64,000 nt of DNA from Sporosarcina trichiuri (GCF_030406775.1 NZ_CP129119.1:406001-470000); one strand, 5' to 3'. Positions 51,293-60,502 are shown, counted from the first letter of the stretch. A program made the numbers and translations. Notes: generated from the sequence alone by a model not told the origin.

Positions 51293-52357
51293 ATGAAAAA
51301 ATCCATATATGGCCTGACGTTCGAGCAGTTGACCGCTTTCTTGACGGAACATGGCCAAAAGAAATTCCGCGCCGCACAAGTATGGGACTGGATCTATAAG
51401 AAACGGATCACGCAATTTGCCGACATGAAAAACGTCAATGGGGACTGTATTGCATTATTGGAAGAGAATTTCGAAATCCAGACGCTGGAACAGACTGTCA
51501 AACAGGAATCAGCCGACGGGACGATCAAGTTCCTCTTCAAGATGCAGGACGGAAACCTGATCGAAACCGTGCTGATGACATTTCCATATGGCCACTCCGT
51601 CTGTGTCACGACTCAAGTCGGCTGCAATATCGGCTGCAGTTTCTGCGCGAGCGGCCTGCTGAAGAAGAACCGTGATCTTAATGCAGGTGAAATCGTCGAA
51701 CAGATCATGAAAGTCCAGCAGCATCTGGATGCGAAAGGCACAGATGAACGTGTCAGTCATATCGTGGTCATGGGCATCGGGGAACCGTTCGATAACTACA
51801 CGAATCTGATGAACTTCCTGCGGGTGGTCAATGATCAGAAGGGTCTGATGATCGGCGCACGCCACATCACCGTCTCAACGAGCGGCCTGACACCGAAAAT
51901 CCGTGAATTCGCCGAAGAGAAATTCCAGATCAATCTGGCCGTTTCCCTTCACGCACCGAACAATGAATTGCGCACACGCATCATGAAGATCAACCGGGCG
52001 TACCCGATCGAGAAACTGATGGATGCGATCGATTATTATCTGGAAACGACGAACCGCCGGATCACGTTCGAATACATCCTGCTGAACGATGTGAACGACC
52101 ATCCGGAAGAGGCGGAGCAGCTTGCGAAACTGCTTCATAACAAACGGCATCTGTCGTACGTCAACCTGATTCCGTACAATCCGGTCGATGAGCATGACCA
52201 ATATACAAGAAGCGAACCCGAGCACATCAAGAAGTTTTACGAAACACTTAAAAAAAGGGGCATCAACTGCGGCGTCCGGCTCGAGCAGGGGACGGATATC
52301 GATGCAGCATGCGGACAATTACGAAGCAAGCAGATCAAAAAAGAGAAAGCCGTATAA
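51293..52357 (+). CDS. rlmN: 23S rRNA/tRNA adenosine-C2 methyltransferase RlmN
   Basis: 354 residues. A radical-SAM enzyme with CxxxCxxC as CNIGCSFC, the methyl-carrying Cys in the C-terminal [10 protein letters not shown], and GIGEPFDN. Methylates A2503 of 23S rRNA. The sequence ([43 protein letters not shown]) resembles streptococcal/enterococcal RlmN more than B. subtilis YloN, suggesting a second, transferred-type copy (inference). It is not Cfr: the residues after the cluster are RlmN-like. ATGAGGATATGTA precedes ATG 51293. Confidence 0.92.
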   Translation: MKKSIYGLTFEQLTAFLTEHGQKKFRAAQVWDWIYKKRITQFADMKNVNGDCIALLEENFEIQTLEQTVKQESADGTIKFLFKMQDGNLIETVLMTFPYGHSVCVTTQVGCNIGCSFCASGLLKKNRDLNAGEIVEQIMKVQQHLDAKGTDERVSHIVVMGIGEPFDNYTNLMNFLRVVNDQKGLMIGARHITVSTSGLTPKIREFAEEKFQINLAVSLHAPNNELRTRIMKINRAYPIEKLMDAIDYYLETTNRRITFEYILLNDVNDHPEEAEQLAKLLHNKRHLSYVNLIPYNPVDEHDQYTRSEPEHIKKFYETLKKRGINCGVRLEQGTDIDAACGQLRSKQIKKEKAV

Positions 52358-52364
52358 CGGTATA

Positions 52365-52400
52365 CCAAAAGCAGGCGGGAGACATTCCCGCCTGCTTTTA
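52365..52400. terminator. Bidirectional terminator
   Basis: AAAAGCAGGCGGGA and TCCCGCCTGCTTTT form a 14-pair stem with T-rich tails between convergent genes. Confidence 0.9.
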
Positions 52401-52763
52401 TTTTTTCTTCGCTAAAATGAGTATGAACTGGATGATCAGCCCGATTCCAAGGCTGAATGAGGAAATGATATACAGCGATAGGACACCGAGCGATTGGCCG
52501 AGTTCACCTTCATACATGAAGATACTGCGGAAGAATTCTTCGAAGCTGATCACCATGCCTGCCATGAAAAACCAAAAAGCCAGTTTCAGTTTATAGAACA
52601 GCAGCAGCACAGCGAGCAGGCCGACTGTCAGGCTGAAGATGGTGAATGCCAGGTAATTCTTCCAATCAAGTTCGTGCCCGCCGATCGTCCGGACACCGAT
52701 GATGAAAAGGACAAGGGTCGTCAGTCCGGTGAATAACCCGATTTTCCGTATGTGCTGATCCAT
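52398..52763 (-). CDS. Four-helix membrane protein of unknown function
   Basis: 121 residues with four predicted helices and a charged FEEFFRSIFMYEGELG loop between helices 3 and 4. Not recognised. ATG 52763 (MDQHIRKIG) follows AGGTG; the longer frame to 52829 starts within unlikely sequence. Confidence 0.6.
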   Translation of the reverse strand: MDQHIRKIGLFTGLTTLVLFIIGVRTIGGHELDWKNYLAFTIFSLTVGLLAVLLLFYKLKLAFWFFMAGMVISFEEFFRSIFMYEGELGQSLGVLSLYIISSFSLGIGLIIQFILILAKKK

Positions 52764-52810
52764 CAGATGCACCTGCTTTCCATTCAACATCATACCTGAA
52801 AACCAGGGCG

Positions 52811-52850
52811 GCTGCACAACAAAAAACACAGCCCCTGGTGAGGGCTGTGC
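52811..52850 (-). terminator. Terminator after the YflT-type gene
   Basis: On the minus strand CACAGCCC and GGGCTGTG form an 8-pair stem with a 7-base loop, followed by TTTTTTG. Confidence 0.85.
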
Positions 52851-52862
52851 CGCATACTGAAA

Positions 52863-53183
52863 TTATTTATTGGCGATGACGACGAGCTTGCCTTTGTCGA
52901 GTTCGCTCTCCGCTGCTGCTGCGTCCTCTTCCGAAAGACCAGCCCCGTGCATTTTGCTGCGGAGTTCGTCACCGCGTGAGCTGAACATGTTTTTCATGGA
53001 ATCGAGGAAGCCCTGTTCCTTCATGCCGGCTTCTTCCGTATCGAGCGCATCATTGATATCCGATCCGCGCTTTTTATCATGAGCAAACACATAGATGTCG
53101 TCATGTGTATAGCCTTTCCCAACAAGTTCATCTACTTTCTCTTTCGCCTGCACTGCATTTTCTACATAAAACTTTTCAACCAT
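52863..53183 (-). CDS. YflT-type general stress protein (GSP 17M family)
   Basis: 106 residues. The heat-induced stress protein YflT domain is at the N-terminus (VENAVQAKEKVDELVGKGYTHDDIYVFAHDKKR). A hydrophilic middle and a C-terminal segment ESELDKGKLVVIANK follow. SigB-dependent in B. subtilis; biochemical role unknown. ATG 53183 follows TTGGAGGGA. A strong SigB-like promoter precedes it. Confidence 0.85.
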   Translation of the reverse strand: MVEKFYVENAVQAKEKVDELVGKGYTHDDIYVFAHDKKRGSDINDALDTEEAGMKEQGFLDSMKNMFSSRGDELRSKMHGAGLSEEDAAAAESELDKGKLVVIANK

Positions 53184-53234
53184 TCCGAATCCCTCCAAGT
53201 GATTTTTGTAAGTACTGCTTGTTCTAGTGTTTGT

Positions 53235-53260
53235 ATACCATCGTCTGCATGATACTAAAC
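53235..53260 (-). promoter_or_regulatory. Candidate SigB promoter of the YflT-type gene
   Basis: Minus strand GTTTAG (53255-53260), 14 bases, TGGTAT (53235-53240). Confidence 0.6.
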
Positions 53261-53312
53261 ATCCCGCAGAACCGAAGCAATGGGTCACAATGGAAAACCG
53301 GGAGAAAGGATA

Positions 53313-53609
53313 TTAGACATGCTCGCTTTTCAGCTTGCGGAATGTTCTCTCGAAGGCTGCCGGGTCACTCGTAACGTGAAATGTCCGCACGCCATGATTG
53401 GTATGCAGATAAAACAGGCAAGTCCCATCCGAAAAAGGCTTATGAGAACAGTCGAAAACCGATTGCAGAGGGAACATCTGGTTTGCGGAGTGGATGCTTT
53501 CTCTATAAAGTGCCAGTGTTCCATCGGTCCGGGAAATGGACTGTTCAATCCAGCCGACTCTTTTTTCAGCGGTCATATAGGTCAGAGACATCAATGGTTG
53601 GTTCGTCAA
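53313..53609 (-). CDS. Hypothetical protein, about 98 aa
   Basis: A compact soluble protein without signal peptide; strand-rich with a C-terminal helix (DPAAFERTFRKLKSEHV), suggesting a small PH-like fold, but I do not recognise the family. TTG 53609 follows GACAGGAGG, a good ribosome site. It lies 19 bases downstream of the Sco gene on the same strand and is probably the last gene of that operon. Confidence 0.6.
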   Translation of the reverse strand: MTNQPLMSLTYMTAEKRVGWIEQSISRTDGTLALYRESIHSANQMFPLQSVFDCSHKPFSDGTCLFYLHTNHGVRTFHVTSDPAAFERTFRKLKSEHV

Positions 53610-53628
53610 AAAATTCCTCCTGTCGAAA

Positions 53629-54198
53629 TCAGTCCAAATATTTTTTCACCGTTTTCATCAAATCATGGAGATAATCCTCGTCCACATAGTTGAATTCACT
53701 GACAAGCTTACCGCCCGGGGCGATCAGGTAGAAATTCGTTCCATGGATCACCTGATCACTGGTGGTTGGCTTCTGGACGATCGTCTGGAAATTCTCGAAC
53801 GCGAACTCAGTGATTTCCCTGGACGAATACCCGGTGAGGAAATGCCAGTTCGTCTGGTCGTCCGTATATTGTTCAGCGTATGTCATCAGTTTCTCAGGTG
53901 TGTCCACTTCAGGATCGACTGTGAATGAAACGAATTGGACATCGAGCCCTTCCTCCGTGAATTCTCTTCGCAGGGCTGCCATCTCTGACGTCATCGGCGG
54001 ACAGACGGTTTCACAGTTGGTGAAGACGAAATCCGCAATCCACACGGTATCCTTCAGCTGACTCATGCCGAATGCATTGCCTTGCTGATCCAGAAACGTG
54101 AAGGTGGAGATCTTGCGCTCCGGTCCGTGTCCGGCAGAGCACCCAGATGAGAGGAGCAGCACAGCAGTCATCAGAAGTATGGTACGGACAGCGTTCAT
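53629..54198 (-). CDS. SCO1/SenC copper chaperone lipoprotein
   Basis: 189 residues. The signal peptide has lipobox LLSSGC (lipidated Cys near 20). The thioredoxin-like Sco domain has the copper ligands CETVCPP (about 66) and His in VIHGTNFYLI (about 152). Delivers copper to the CuA centre of cytochrome c oxidase on the outer face of the membrane. ATG overlaps the kinase stop (ATGA), so it is coupled to the two-component genes. Confidence 0.92.
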   Translation of the reverse strand: MNAVRTILLMTAVLLLSSGCSAGHGPERKISTFTFLDQQGNAFGMSQLKDTVWIADFVFTNCETVCPPMTSEMAALRREFTEEGLDVQFVSFTVDPEVDTPEKLMTYAEQYTDDQTNWHFLTGYSSREITEFAFENFQTIVQKPTTSDQVIHGTNFYLIAPGGKLVSEFNYVDEDYLHDLMKTVKKYLD

Positions 54199-55601
54199 AA
54201 CGGATCCTCCTCGGTAAGCAGCGGAAAATCAATTGTGACTGTAGTTCCGAGCTGCGGGTCGCTGTCCATGACGAAGGCACCGTCATGCAGCCGTACAATC
54301 TCCCTCACAATGGACAGGCCGAGTCCGGTGCCGCCTGTCGTGCGCGTGCGGGCTTTATCGGTGCGGAAGAAACGTTCACCCATCCGGCTTAAATCGTCTT
54401 TCGAAATTGTCAGCCCGGTGTTGCGGATCGTAAATCGGGCATCACCGCCATGCTCTGATAGGGAGATGGAGATGTCACCACCCGGGGAGACGTATTTGAC
54501 CGCATTGTCGATCGTATTATAGAACACCTGCTGAATCCTGTCGGCATCGCCTGAAATGATGAGATCCTCTTCAATCTGAATAGAAAGCCGGATGGCACGG
54601 TCCGTAATCCGGATGCGGAACAGGTCGATCGTATCGAACAGCAGCTGTGCCACGACAATCGGCTGCGAACTGATCGTGAACAGCTCTTGCTGCAGATAGT
54701 TCAGTTCCGTCAAGTCGCTGATCAGCTTGCTGAGACGGGCTGTCTCTTTCTCGATCGTATCAAGATAACTGCGGGCTTCCGTGTTCTCCTCGTCCGCATG
54801 CTGCTTCAGTGCATGCGTATAGCCGCTGATATACGTCAGAGGCGTCCGCATCTCGTGGGCGAGGTTGCTTGTGAATTCCCGCTTCCGCTCTTCTTGTGCT
54901 TCCAGTGAGGAACTCATCACGTTGAAGGCGGAAGCCAGCTGGCCGATCTCATCATCGCGTTTTGTTTCGATACGGCCCGAATAGTCACCATGCGATACAT
55001 TTGCAGCGAGATCCTCAATTTTACGGAGCGGCTTGAACAGCGAGGCCCATACCCTGTTGATGAGCAGGAACAGAATGAGGAAGAATCCGATTCCCACTGC
55101 GGCGAGCAGCGGAATGCTCTCGGCGAATACATCCTGGATAGCTGCGAGAGGCACATAGATATAGATGAATCCGATCAGGGAGTCTTTCCCGCGGATCGGG
55201 AAAACCGCCCCGAGGATTTCCCGGTTGAATTCCGATACGTAGCCTTTCTTGACGACGTATGACCCTTTTTCCAAAGTATGACGGTCTTCGGAATCGATCA
55301 GATCTTCATAGTCCACCTTGTAAGGGAAATAGGAAGGCAGCTCATCGAGCCGATCCACAACGACAATTTCATATTCCGAGACAACGTTGTACCATTGGAT
55401 CTTTTCGATGATGTCTTCACTGAGTTCCCCGAAATGGTAATGGGCGGCCGTACGTTTCCCCTGGTAGATGATCGATTCCTCGATACTTTCCAAATACAGT
55501 TTGGAATAGAGGAAGTGGATGAAGAAGAAGGAAAACAGGATCGTGCAGGCAAGGCTCAGAAAAAAAAGCGAGAGCACTTTCTTACTCAGTGTCATCTTCA
55601 A
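54195..55601 (-). CDS. Membrane sensor histidine kinase
   Basis: About 468 residues. Two transmembrane helices (about 12-32 and 185-205) flank an extracytoplasmic sensor of about 150 residues. HAMP (about 210-262), HisKA with the phospho-His in LAHEMRTPLTYISGY (about 275) and the HATPase N/G boxes (NTIDNAVKYV, GTGLGLSIV) follow. TTG 55601 fits GAGGT at 8 bases; ATG 55595 is an alternative. Downstream of its response regulator and coupled to sco, so a copper or respiratory signal is plausible (inference). Confidence 0.9.
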   Translation of the reverse strand: MKMTLSKKVLSLFFLSLACTILFSFFFIHFLYSKLYLESIEESIIYQGKRTAAHYHFGELSEDIIEKIQWYNVVSEYEIVVVDRLDELPSYFPYKVDYEDLIDSEDRHTLEKGSYVVKKGYVSEFNREILGAVFPIRGKDSLIGFIYIYVPLAAIQDVFAESIPLLAAVGIGFFLILFLLINRVWASLFKPLRKIEDLAANVSHGDYSGRIETKRDDEIGQLASAFNVMSSSLEAQEERKREFTSNLAHEMRTPLTYISGYTHALKQHADEENTEARSYLDTIEKETARLSKLISDLTELNYLQQELFTISSQPIVVAQLLFDTIDLFRIRITDRAIRLSIQIEEDLIISGDADRIQQVFYNTIDNAVKYVSPGGDISISLSEHGGDARFTIRNTGLTISKDDLSRMGERFFRTDKARTRTTGGTGLGLSIVREIVRLHDGAFVMDSDPQLGTTVTIDFPLLTEEDPL

Positions 55602-55605
55602 GGAT

Positions 55606-56277
55606 TCAGACCTCGAATTTGTAGCCGATGCCCCACACGGTCTCAATCCGCTTCCCTTCGTCGCCCAGCTTGAGGCGCAGCGTTTTGATATGGGTATCGA
55701 CAGTGCGGACACTGCTTTCGTGCTCGTCGCCCCAGACGATTTGCAGCAGCTCATCGCGCGTATAGACACGGCCCGTATGCTTTGCCAGCACGTACAGGAT
55801 GCCGAATTCTTTCAGCGTCAGGGACAGCGGTCTGCCGTTCAAGGCGGCGCGGTGGGCCTCCTTGTCGATTTCCAGAGGACCGAACGTCAAGGAGTTATTC
55901 AGATCATTGCGCTGGTAGGATCTGCGCAGCACCGATGCCACACGTGCCAGCAATTCACCAGGCATGAACGGTTTGACGATGTAGTCATCGCCGTGTTTCA
56001 GCCCCTGGATCTTATCCGGCTCATCGCCTTTTGCAGACAGGAAGATGATCGGCAGGTCGATGGTCCGTTTCACTTCCTGGGCGAACAAGAAGCCGTCCAT
56101 GTACGGCATCATCACATCGGCCAGGCACAGGTCGACATGGACATCGTGCAGCAGCGACAGGGCATGGACGCCATCAGTCGCTTCCACCACCTGGTAGCCG
56201 TCCCGCTCCAGGAATGCACGAATCATTTTCCTCATTTCCGCCTCATCGTCAATCACCATGATTGTATAGGGGTTCAT
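55606..56277 (-). CDS. OmpR-family response regulator
   Basis: 223 residues. Receiver domain with acidic pair DDE (about 10-12), phospho-Asp in LADVMMPYMDG (about 53) and Lys in IVKPF. The winged-helix DNA-binding domain (about 130-223) has TRDELLQIVWGDEHESSVRTVDTHIKTLRLKLG. Partner of the kinase that follows after four bases. Probably controls its own operon and the divergent YtkA-type lipoprotein across the 174-base gap. Confidence 0.92.
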   Translation of the reverse strand: MNPYTIMVIDDEAEMRKMIRAFLERDGYQVVEATDGVHALSLLHDVHVDLCLADVMMPYMDGFLFAQEVKRTIDLPIIFLSAKGDEPDKIQGLKHGDDYIVKPFMPGELLARVASVLRRSYQRNDLNNSLTFGPLEIDKEAHRAALNGRPLSLTLKEFGILYVLAKHTGRVYTRDELLQIVWGDEHESSVRTVDTHIKTLRLKLGDEGKRIETVWGIGYKFEV

Positions 56278-56451
56278 GTATAAGCCTCATTTCCTTTTGC
56301 TTTTCAAACCAGTTTCTCAAGATAACGTGAACATTCCATGAAGTGCGGTGACTTCATACTTACTTCGAAAACGTACAGTACAATGGATTCTATACAAGTA
56401 TCATACGCTATAGCGGGCTTGCCGTTAAGCAATAAGGAGAGGACATCATTC

Positions 56452-57231
56452 ATGAAAAAGAAATTTCCGGCTGCGGGGGCAGCTCTCATCGCACTCATGC
56501 TGGCAGGGTGCGGACAGGATAATGGAGATACAGCTGCGGAAACAGACACAGAGGATGTTGAAATCGTACCGATCAGTGTCGATCTGACAGTTCCCGGAAC
56601 GGGGACGGCCGGTGAGCCTGTCGCTTTGAAAGCGGCCGTAACACAAGGGGAAGAAAAGGTATCGGATGCTGATGAAGTCGTCTACGAGATCTGGGAAGAG
56701 GGCAAGAAGGACGACAGCCGTATGGTGGAAGCCGAACAGACCGGCGACGGTGTCTACGAAGCGGAAACCGAATTCGATGCTGACGGACTCTACCATGTGC
56801 AAGTGCATGTGACGGCACGCGATATGCACACGATGCCGATGAAAGACATTACCATCGGCGAAGGGGCGGCAGTTGATGAGGGACATGCAAGTGCCCATGG
56901 TGAAGGGCATGAGCATCATCACACGGCTCCCGGATTCTCCATGCATTTCATGGAGCCGGACCATGCCGCGGCAGGGACGCCGGCAGCTATGATGGTGCAT
57001 CTGCAGCAGGACAATCAGCCTCTTGAACATGCGCGTGTCCGTCTGGAAATCATAGAGAACGGGAAAACAGATGCCGCACAGTGGGTGAAGCTTGAAGAAG
57101 GGAAAGCCGGCGAATATGCAGGGGACGTGACATTCGATGCAGCGGGAAAAGCGGAGATCACTGTCCATGTGGAAGACGACAGCGGTCTGCATGAGCACGA
57201 AACCCATGAACTGGACGTCCAGGCACCATGA
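56452..57231 (+). CDS. Histidine-rich YtkA/FixH-like lipoprotein
   Basis: 259 residues. Lipobox LMLAGC (lipidated Cys near 19), then an acidic linker and two YtkA-like beta domains (about 45-135 and 160-255). They are joined by a His-rich segment (HASAHGEGHEHHH) with nearby Met/His (SMHFMEPDH) suited to copper binding. ATG 56452 follows AAGGAGAGGA. It faces the response regulator-kinase-Sco operon, so a role in copper handling or oxidase assembly is likely (inference). Confidence 0.8.
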   Translation: MKKKFPAAGAALIALMLAGCGQDNGDTAAETDTEDVEIVPISVDLTVPGTGTAGEPVALKAAVTQGEEKVSDADEVVYEIWEEGKKDDSRMVEAEQTGDGVYEAETEFDADGLYHVQVHVTARDMHTMPMKDITIGEGAAVDEGHASAHGEGHEHHHTAPGFSMHFMEPDHAAAGTPAAMMVHLQQDNQPLEHARVRLEIIENGKTDAAQWVKLEEGKAGEYAGDVTFDAAGKAEITVHVEDDSGLHEHETHELDVQAP

Positions 57232-57300
57232 ACGGCAGGATCGCTATTCCTTTGTGAACCCTGTATACTATAGGGAGATATTGAAATGGAGGAATGCGTA

Positions 57301-57630
57301 ATGGAATACCCTGAAAAAACATGTTCGGTGGAACGTCTTGTCACAGTACCAGAGGATGTCCGCAAAGTGCTGGAAGGCAAGAAAACTGCGACGAGAAGAA
57401 ACGGTGTCTATGCGTATCCCGGCGAAATCATGACACTTGAAGGCAGGGAGTTCGAAGTGAAAAACCTCTACGAACAGTCTTTGGGAGAAGTGACGGAGGA
57501 GCATGCCCGTCAGGAAGGGTTCGACAGCCTGGATGCATACAAGCAGTCCATACTGGGGATGCACGAGGGCATGAAGTGGATCCCGGCGATGAAAGTCTGG
57601 GTGCACGAGTTCGCTGCTGTAGAGAATTGA
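57301..57630 (+). CDS. ASCH-domain protein
   Basis: 109 residues. The ASCH beta-barrel core is visible as VLEGKKTATRRNGVYAYPGEIMTLEGREFEVKNLYEQSLGEVTEEHARQEGF, abbreviated here by its key parts: KKTATRR, the EGREFEV strand and the EEHARQEGFDS helix. ASCH proteins bind RNA; one relative deacetylates acetylcytidine. ATG 57301 follows GGAGG at 8 bases; ATG 57286 precedes that site and is rejected. Confidence 0.82.
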   Translation: MEYPEKTCSVERLVTVPEDVRKVLEGKKTATRRNGVYAYPGEIMTLEGREFEVKNLYEQSLGEVTEEHARQEGFDSLDAYKQSILGMHEGMKWIPAMKVWVHEFAAVEN

Positions 57631-57640
57631 TGGGCCCGGC

Positions 57641-58081
57641 ATGGGTACCTTCTATACACTCATCGTCTACGTGCATGTCGTTTCTGCAGTAGTGTCCGTC
57701 GGTCCGCTGGTTGTTCTGTTTCCGCTCATCCGCAAGATGCGGACAGCGTCGGCGGGGGAAGAATCGATGCTCCTGTCGCTGTTCAAGTGGACGATACGGT
57801 TCGTCATGCACGCGGGTCATGTGCTCGTCGTGACAGGTGTCCTGCTGCTCATCTTCGGACCGTGGCCATGGTATACATCATGGGTGATTGTGACGGTCGG
57901 CGTCATGATGCTGTCCATCGTTTTCCTTGCGAGCGGTTTTTCGAAAGTGCTCAGCCGGTTCCCGGATGAGCCTGAAAACCGTGACGGCCTGCTCAGAACA
58001 CTGAAAGAAACGGCCTGGCGTTACATACTGCTGCTGTTGGTCATGCTCTATCTGATGGTTGCAAAACCATCCTTCTGGTAA
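57641..58081 (+). CDS. DUF2269-type membrane protein
   Basis: 146 residues, four helices, opening with the YVHVVSAVVSVGPLVVLFPLI helix seen in DUF2269 proteins, then HAGHVLVVTGVLLLIFGPWPW. His residues in helices 1 and 3 could bind heme or metal (inference). Start ATG 57641, 10 bases after the ASCH gene; the ribosome site is weak, suggesting coupling. Confidence 0.72.
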   Translation: MGTFYTLIVYVHVVSAVVSVGPLVVLFPLIRKMRTASAGEESMLLSLFKWTIRFVMHAGHVLVVTGVLLLIFGPWPWYTSWVIVTVGVMMLSIVFLASGFSKVLSRFPDEPENRDGLLRTLKETAWRYILLLLVMLYLMVAKPSFW

Positions 58082-58090
58082 TTGCACATG

Positions 58091-58141
58091 AATAAGGCTG
58101 CCCGGCGTTTCGATTGCGAAACGTTCCGGACAGCCTTTTTT
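58091..58141. terminator. Bidirectional terminator
   Basis: AAGGCTG..CCGG..CGTTTCG pairs with CGAAACG..CCGG..CAGCCTT around a 4-base loop, followed by seven Ts. Confidence 0.9.
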
Positions 58142-59965
58142 TCAGTTGGTTGCCGTTTGGGCGTTGATCTCGTCTGTCAGCTCAATCAGCTGGTCGACCA
58201 AATCGCCGATATAGGCAATCGTATTTTTCAGCGGCTCTTCCGTCGTAATATCGACACCCGCCATCTTGGATAATTCCGCAGGTGTTTTCGTTCCGCCTGC
58301 CTGCAGGACTTTCAGCCAATCCTCCACTGCAGGCTGGCCTTCGTTCAGCACCCGTTTCGACATTTCGGTGGAAATCGTCAGACCGGCACTGTACGTATAT
58401 GGATAGAGACCCATGTAGTAGTGCGGCTGGCGCATCCACGTCAGTTCAGCACCTTCGTTGATATCCACGGTGTCACCCCAGAATTCTTCCAGTACACTCC
58501 GTTTCAGCTTGTTGAGTGTCGCAGCATTGACGCTTCCGCCTTCATCGATGATCTCATAGACCTTCCGCTGGTATGCAGCTTCCAGCAGATGCGTGACAAA
58601 GTTATGATAGTATGTCCGGGAAATGATCGAGGAAATGACCCAGCGCTTGAATTTCGGATCATCCGAATTCGACAGCAGGTGGTTGGCCACGAGCATTTCA
58701 TTCATCGTCGACGGCGCTTCGATGAAATACGTTGACGGACGTGAATTGAAGACGTTCTGATGCTTATGGGCATTGTAGAAATGTCCGGCATGTCCAAGCT
58801 CGTGGGCCAGGACGAAGACGTCTTCCATGCTGCCTGTCCAGGAGATCAGGATGTACGGATGTGTACCGTACGGGCTGGAACAGAATGCACCGGTCGATTT
58901 CCCTTTGTTCTGGGCGAAATCCGTCCAGCGCTCATCGTACGACCGCTTGACCATATCCAGGTAGTCGTCTCCCATGATCGCGAGGGAATCATGGATATAC
59001 TTCTTGGATTCCTCCACTGTGATGGTCGGTTCATAGGTCGGATCGAGCGGAATCTTCAAATCTGCGAACGTCATCTTGTCCAGACCGTATTCCTTCTGCA
59101 GCAGCTTCGCATATTTCCGCATATGCGGTGCCAGCTCTTCAGTGATCAAGTCTATCTGACGGTTGTACATGGAACGGTCGACTTCCTGGTTGAAGAGCAG
59201 GTAATCCGTGATGCTGTCATACCCGCGCAGATCGGATGTGATCTTCTCAATCTGCAGATGCGCATCATATGTCTTGGCTGTCGTATGCTGATAATCACGC
59301 AGTTTCTTCGAGAATGCATCGAAAGCTGCCCGGCGCTTGCGTGTATCGGGTTCAGCTTCCCAGCCGCCTTCGAACGTGACGTAACTGAGCGGATACTTTT
59401 CCCCGTCCACAGTGAAGTCTTCAAAATCCATATCGACCATTTTCGTCGTGTTGTACAGGCCGTATGGTGCGTCGAAGGCAGCGGAGTAGGCGGCAAGCAC
59501 TTTCTCGGCTTCCGGATGCAGCCGGTACTGTTTTTCTCGGAGCAGTTCCTTCAAATAGTGGCTGTACTCCTCGGATGTTTCCATCGCGGTCTGCAGTACG
59601 TCTTCCGGAAGGGCGAGCAGTTCACTCGTCACGAAAGAGAGCTGACTTCCCACTTTGGCGGCCACGGCCCCGAAATGGCTGTCCCGCATCTGGGTTTCAT
59701 CGTCTGTCTGATCGACGCTGACTGCCAGATTCGTGAACGTGCCGAGCGGGATGATCTGCATGTAGAGGCTCTCGTATTCTTTCACTGCATCGATAACGTC
59801 ATCGGCGGATTGGATCTTCCCCTCATACTTCTCTGCAAATCCTTTTACATCCCTCTGCAGTTTTTCAAGTGCTTCTTTGTACGCCTGCTCGGAAGCGAAT
59901 AAGTCATCTAAATTCCACGTTTCCTGAACAGGGACTTCGGAACGCGGCGGCAATTGTTTAACCAA
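58142..59965 (-). CDS. pepF: Oligoendopeptidase F (M3B)
   Basis: 607 residues. A cytosolic zinc oligopeptidase with the M3 motif in VLAHELGHAGHFYNAHKHQN (about residue 388) and the third ligand in APSTMNEMLVANHLL. The N-terminal helical lid starts LPPRSEVPVQETWNLDDLF. Degrades peptides of about 7-17 residues. GGAGAGATT precedes ATG 59965. Full length. Confidence 0.95.
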   Translation of the reverse strand: MVKQLPPRSEVPVQETWNLDDLFASEQAYKEALEKLQRDVKGFAEKYEGKIQSADDVIDAVKEYESLYMQIIPLGTFTNLAVSVDQTDDETQMRDSHFGAVAAKVGSQLSFVTSELLALPEDVLQTAMETSEEYSHYLKELLREKQYRLHPEAEKVLAAYSAAFDAPYGLYNTTKMVDMDFEDFTVDGEKYPLSYVTFEGGWEAEPDTRKRRAAFDAFSKKLRDYQHTTAKTYDAHLQIEKITSDLRGYDSITDYLLFNQEVDRSMYNRQIDLITEELAPHMRKYAKLLQKEYGLDKMTFADLKIPLDPTYEPTITVEESKKYIHDSLAIMGDDYLDMVKRSYDERWTDFAQNKGKSTGAFCSSPYGTHPYILISWTGSMEDVFVLAHELGHAGHFYNAHKHQNVFNSRPSTYFIEAPSTMNEMLVANHLLSNSDDPKFKRWVISSIISRTYYHNFVTHLLEAAYQRKVYEIIDEGGSVNAATLNKLKRSVLEEFWGDTVDINEGAELTWMRQPHYYMGLYPYTYSAGLTISTEMSKRVLNEGQPAVEDWLKVLQAGGTKTPAELSKMAGVDITTEEPLKNTIAYIGDLVDQLIELTDEINAQTATN

Positions 59966-60049
59966 TGGAATCTCTCCTTTATTTCGAATTCTGAACTAAT
60001 TCCAGTATAAAACAAGCAGACTGAAATGTAAAAAGATTTCGAGACTGTA

Positions 60050-60502
60050 TTACCCGGAATCCGGCCGGTTCGTCAGGATGAACTGCAGAATCCAGTCCAT
60101 GTCCAGAGAGTCGCCGACGACGGTAAACTGTTCACCTGCTTCAGTAACGATCAGATGGTCTTCGGTCAGGATGGTAATCCGGTTTTCGTCGGTATCCTGC
60201 AGTGAAATGGTGAACTGGTTGAAATCCAGATCGCTGACCTCGAGCTGGGTATCAATTTTCTGCACCTCGACCGACTGGAGGAAAGACAGCAGACGGACGA
60301 TCTCTTCCTTGTCCGTGACAATCCAGGCAGTAGCTTCCGAGCTGACAGGCAGCGGTTTCGTGAACACAAGCTGCTCCACGGAATTCGCCGGTCCCGGGAG
60401 AATATCATGGAACCCTTTCACTTGGAATTCCACCATTGATATATACATGGCATACGCGCCGCCGATCAGCAGGCAGACTAACAGCATGGCCCGTAATTTC
60501 AT
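60050..60502 (-). CDS. Membrane-anchored hypothetical protein
   Basis: 150 residues. An N-terminal hydrophobic segment (AMLLVCLLIGGAYAMYISMV) acts as signal or anchor; the rest is a strand-rich extracytoplasmic domain. Not recognised. ATG 60502 follows AAGGGGG at 8 bases, so GTG 60508 is rejected. Confidence 0.65.
   Translation of the reverse strand: MKLRAMLLVCLLIGGAYAMYISMVEFQVKGFHDILPGPANSVEQLVFTKPLPVSSEATAWIVTDKEEIVRLLSFLQSVEVQKIDTQLEVSDLDFNQFTISLQDTDENRITILTEDHLIVTEAGEQFTVVGDSLDMDWILQFILTNRPDSG

Noticed and set aside
51293..52357. Cfr-type antibiotic-resistance methyltransferase
   Set aside because: Residues around the iron-sulfur cluster and the C-terminal block are RlmN-like.
58760..59902. 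380-codon plus-strand frame opposite pepF
   Set aside because: Antisense shadow; pepF has the intact zinc motif and full length.
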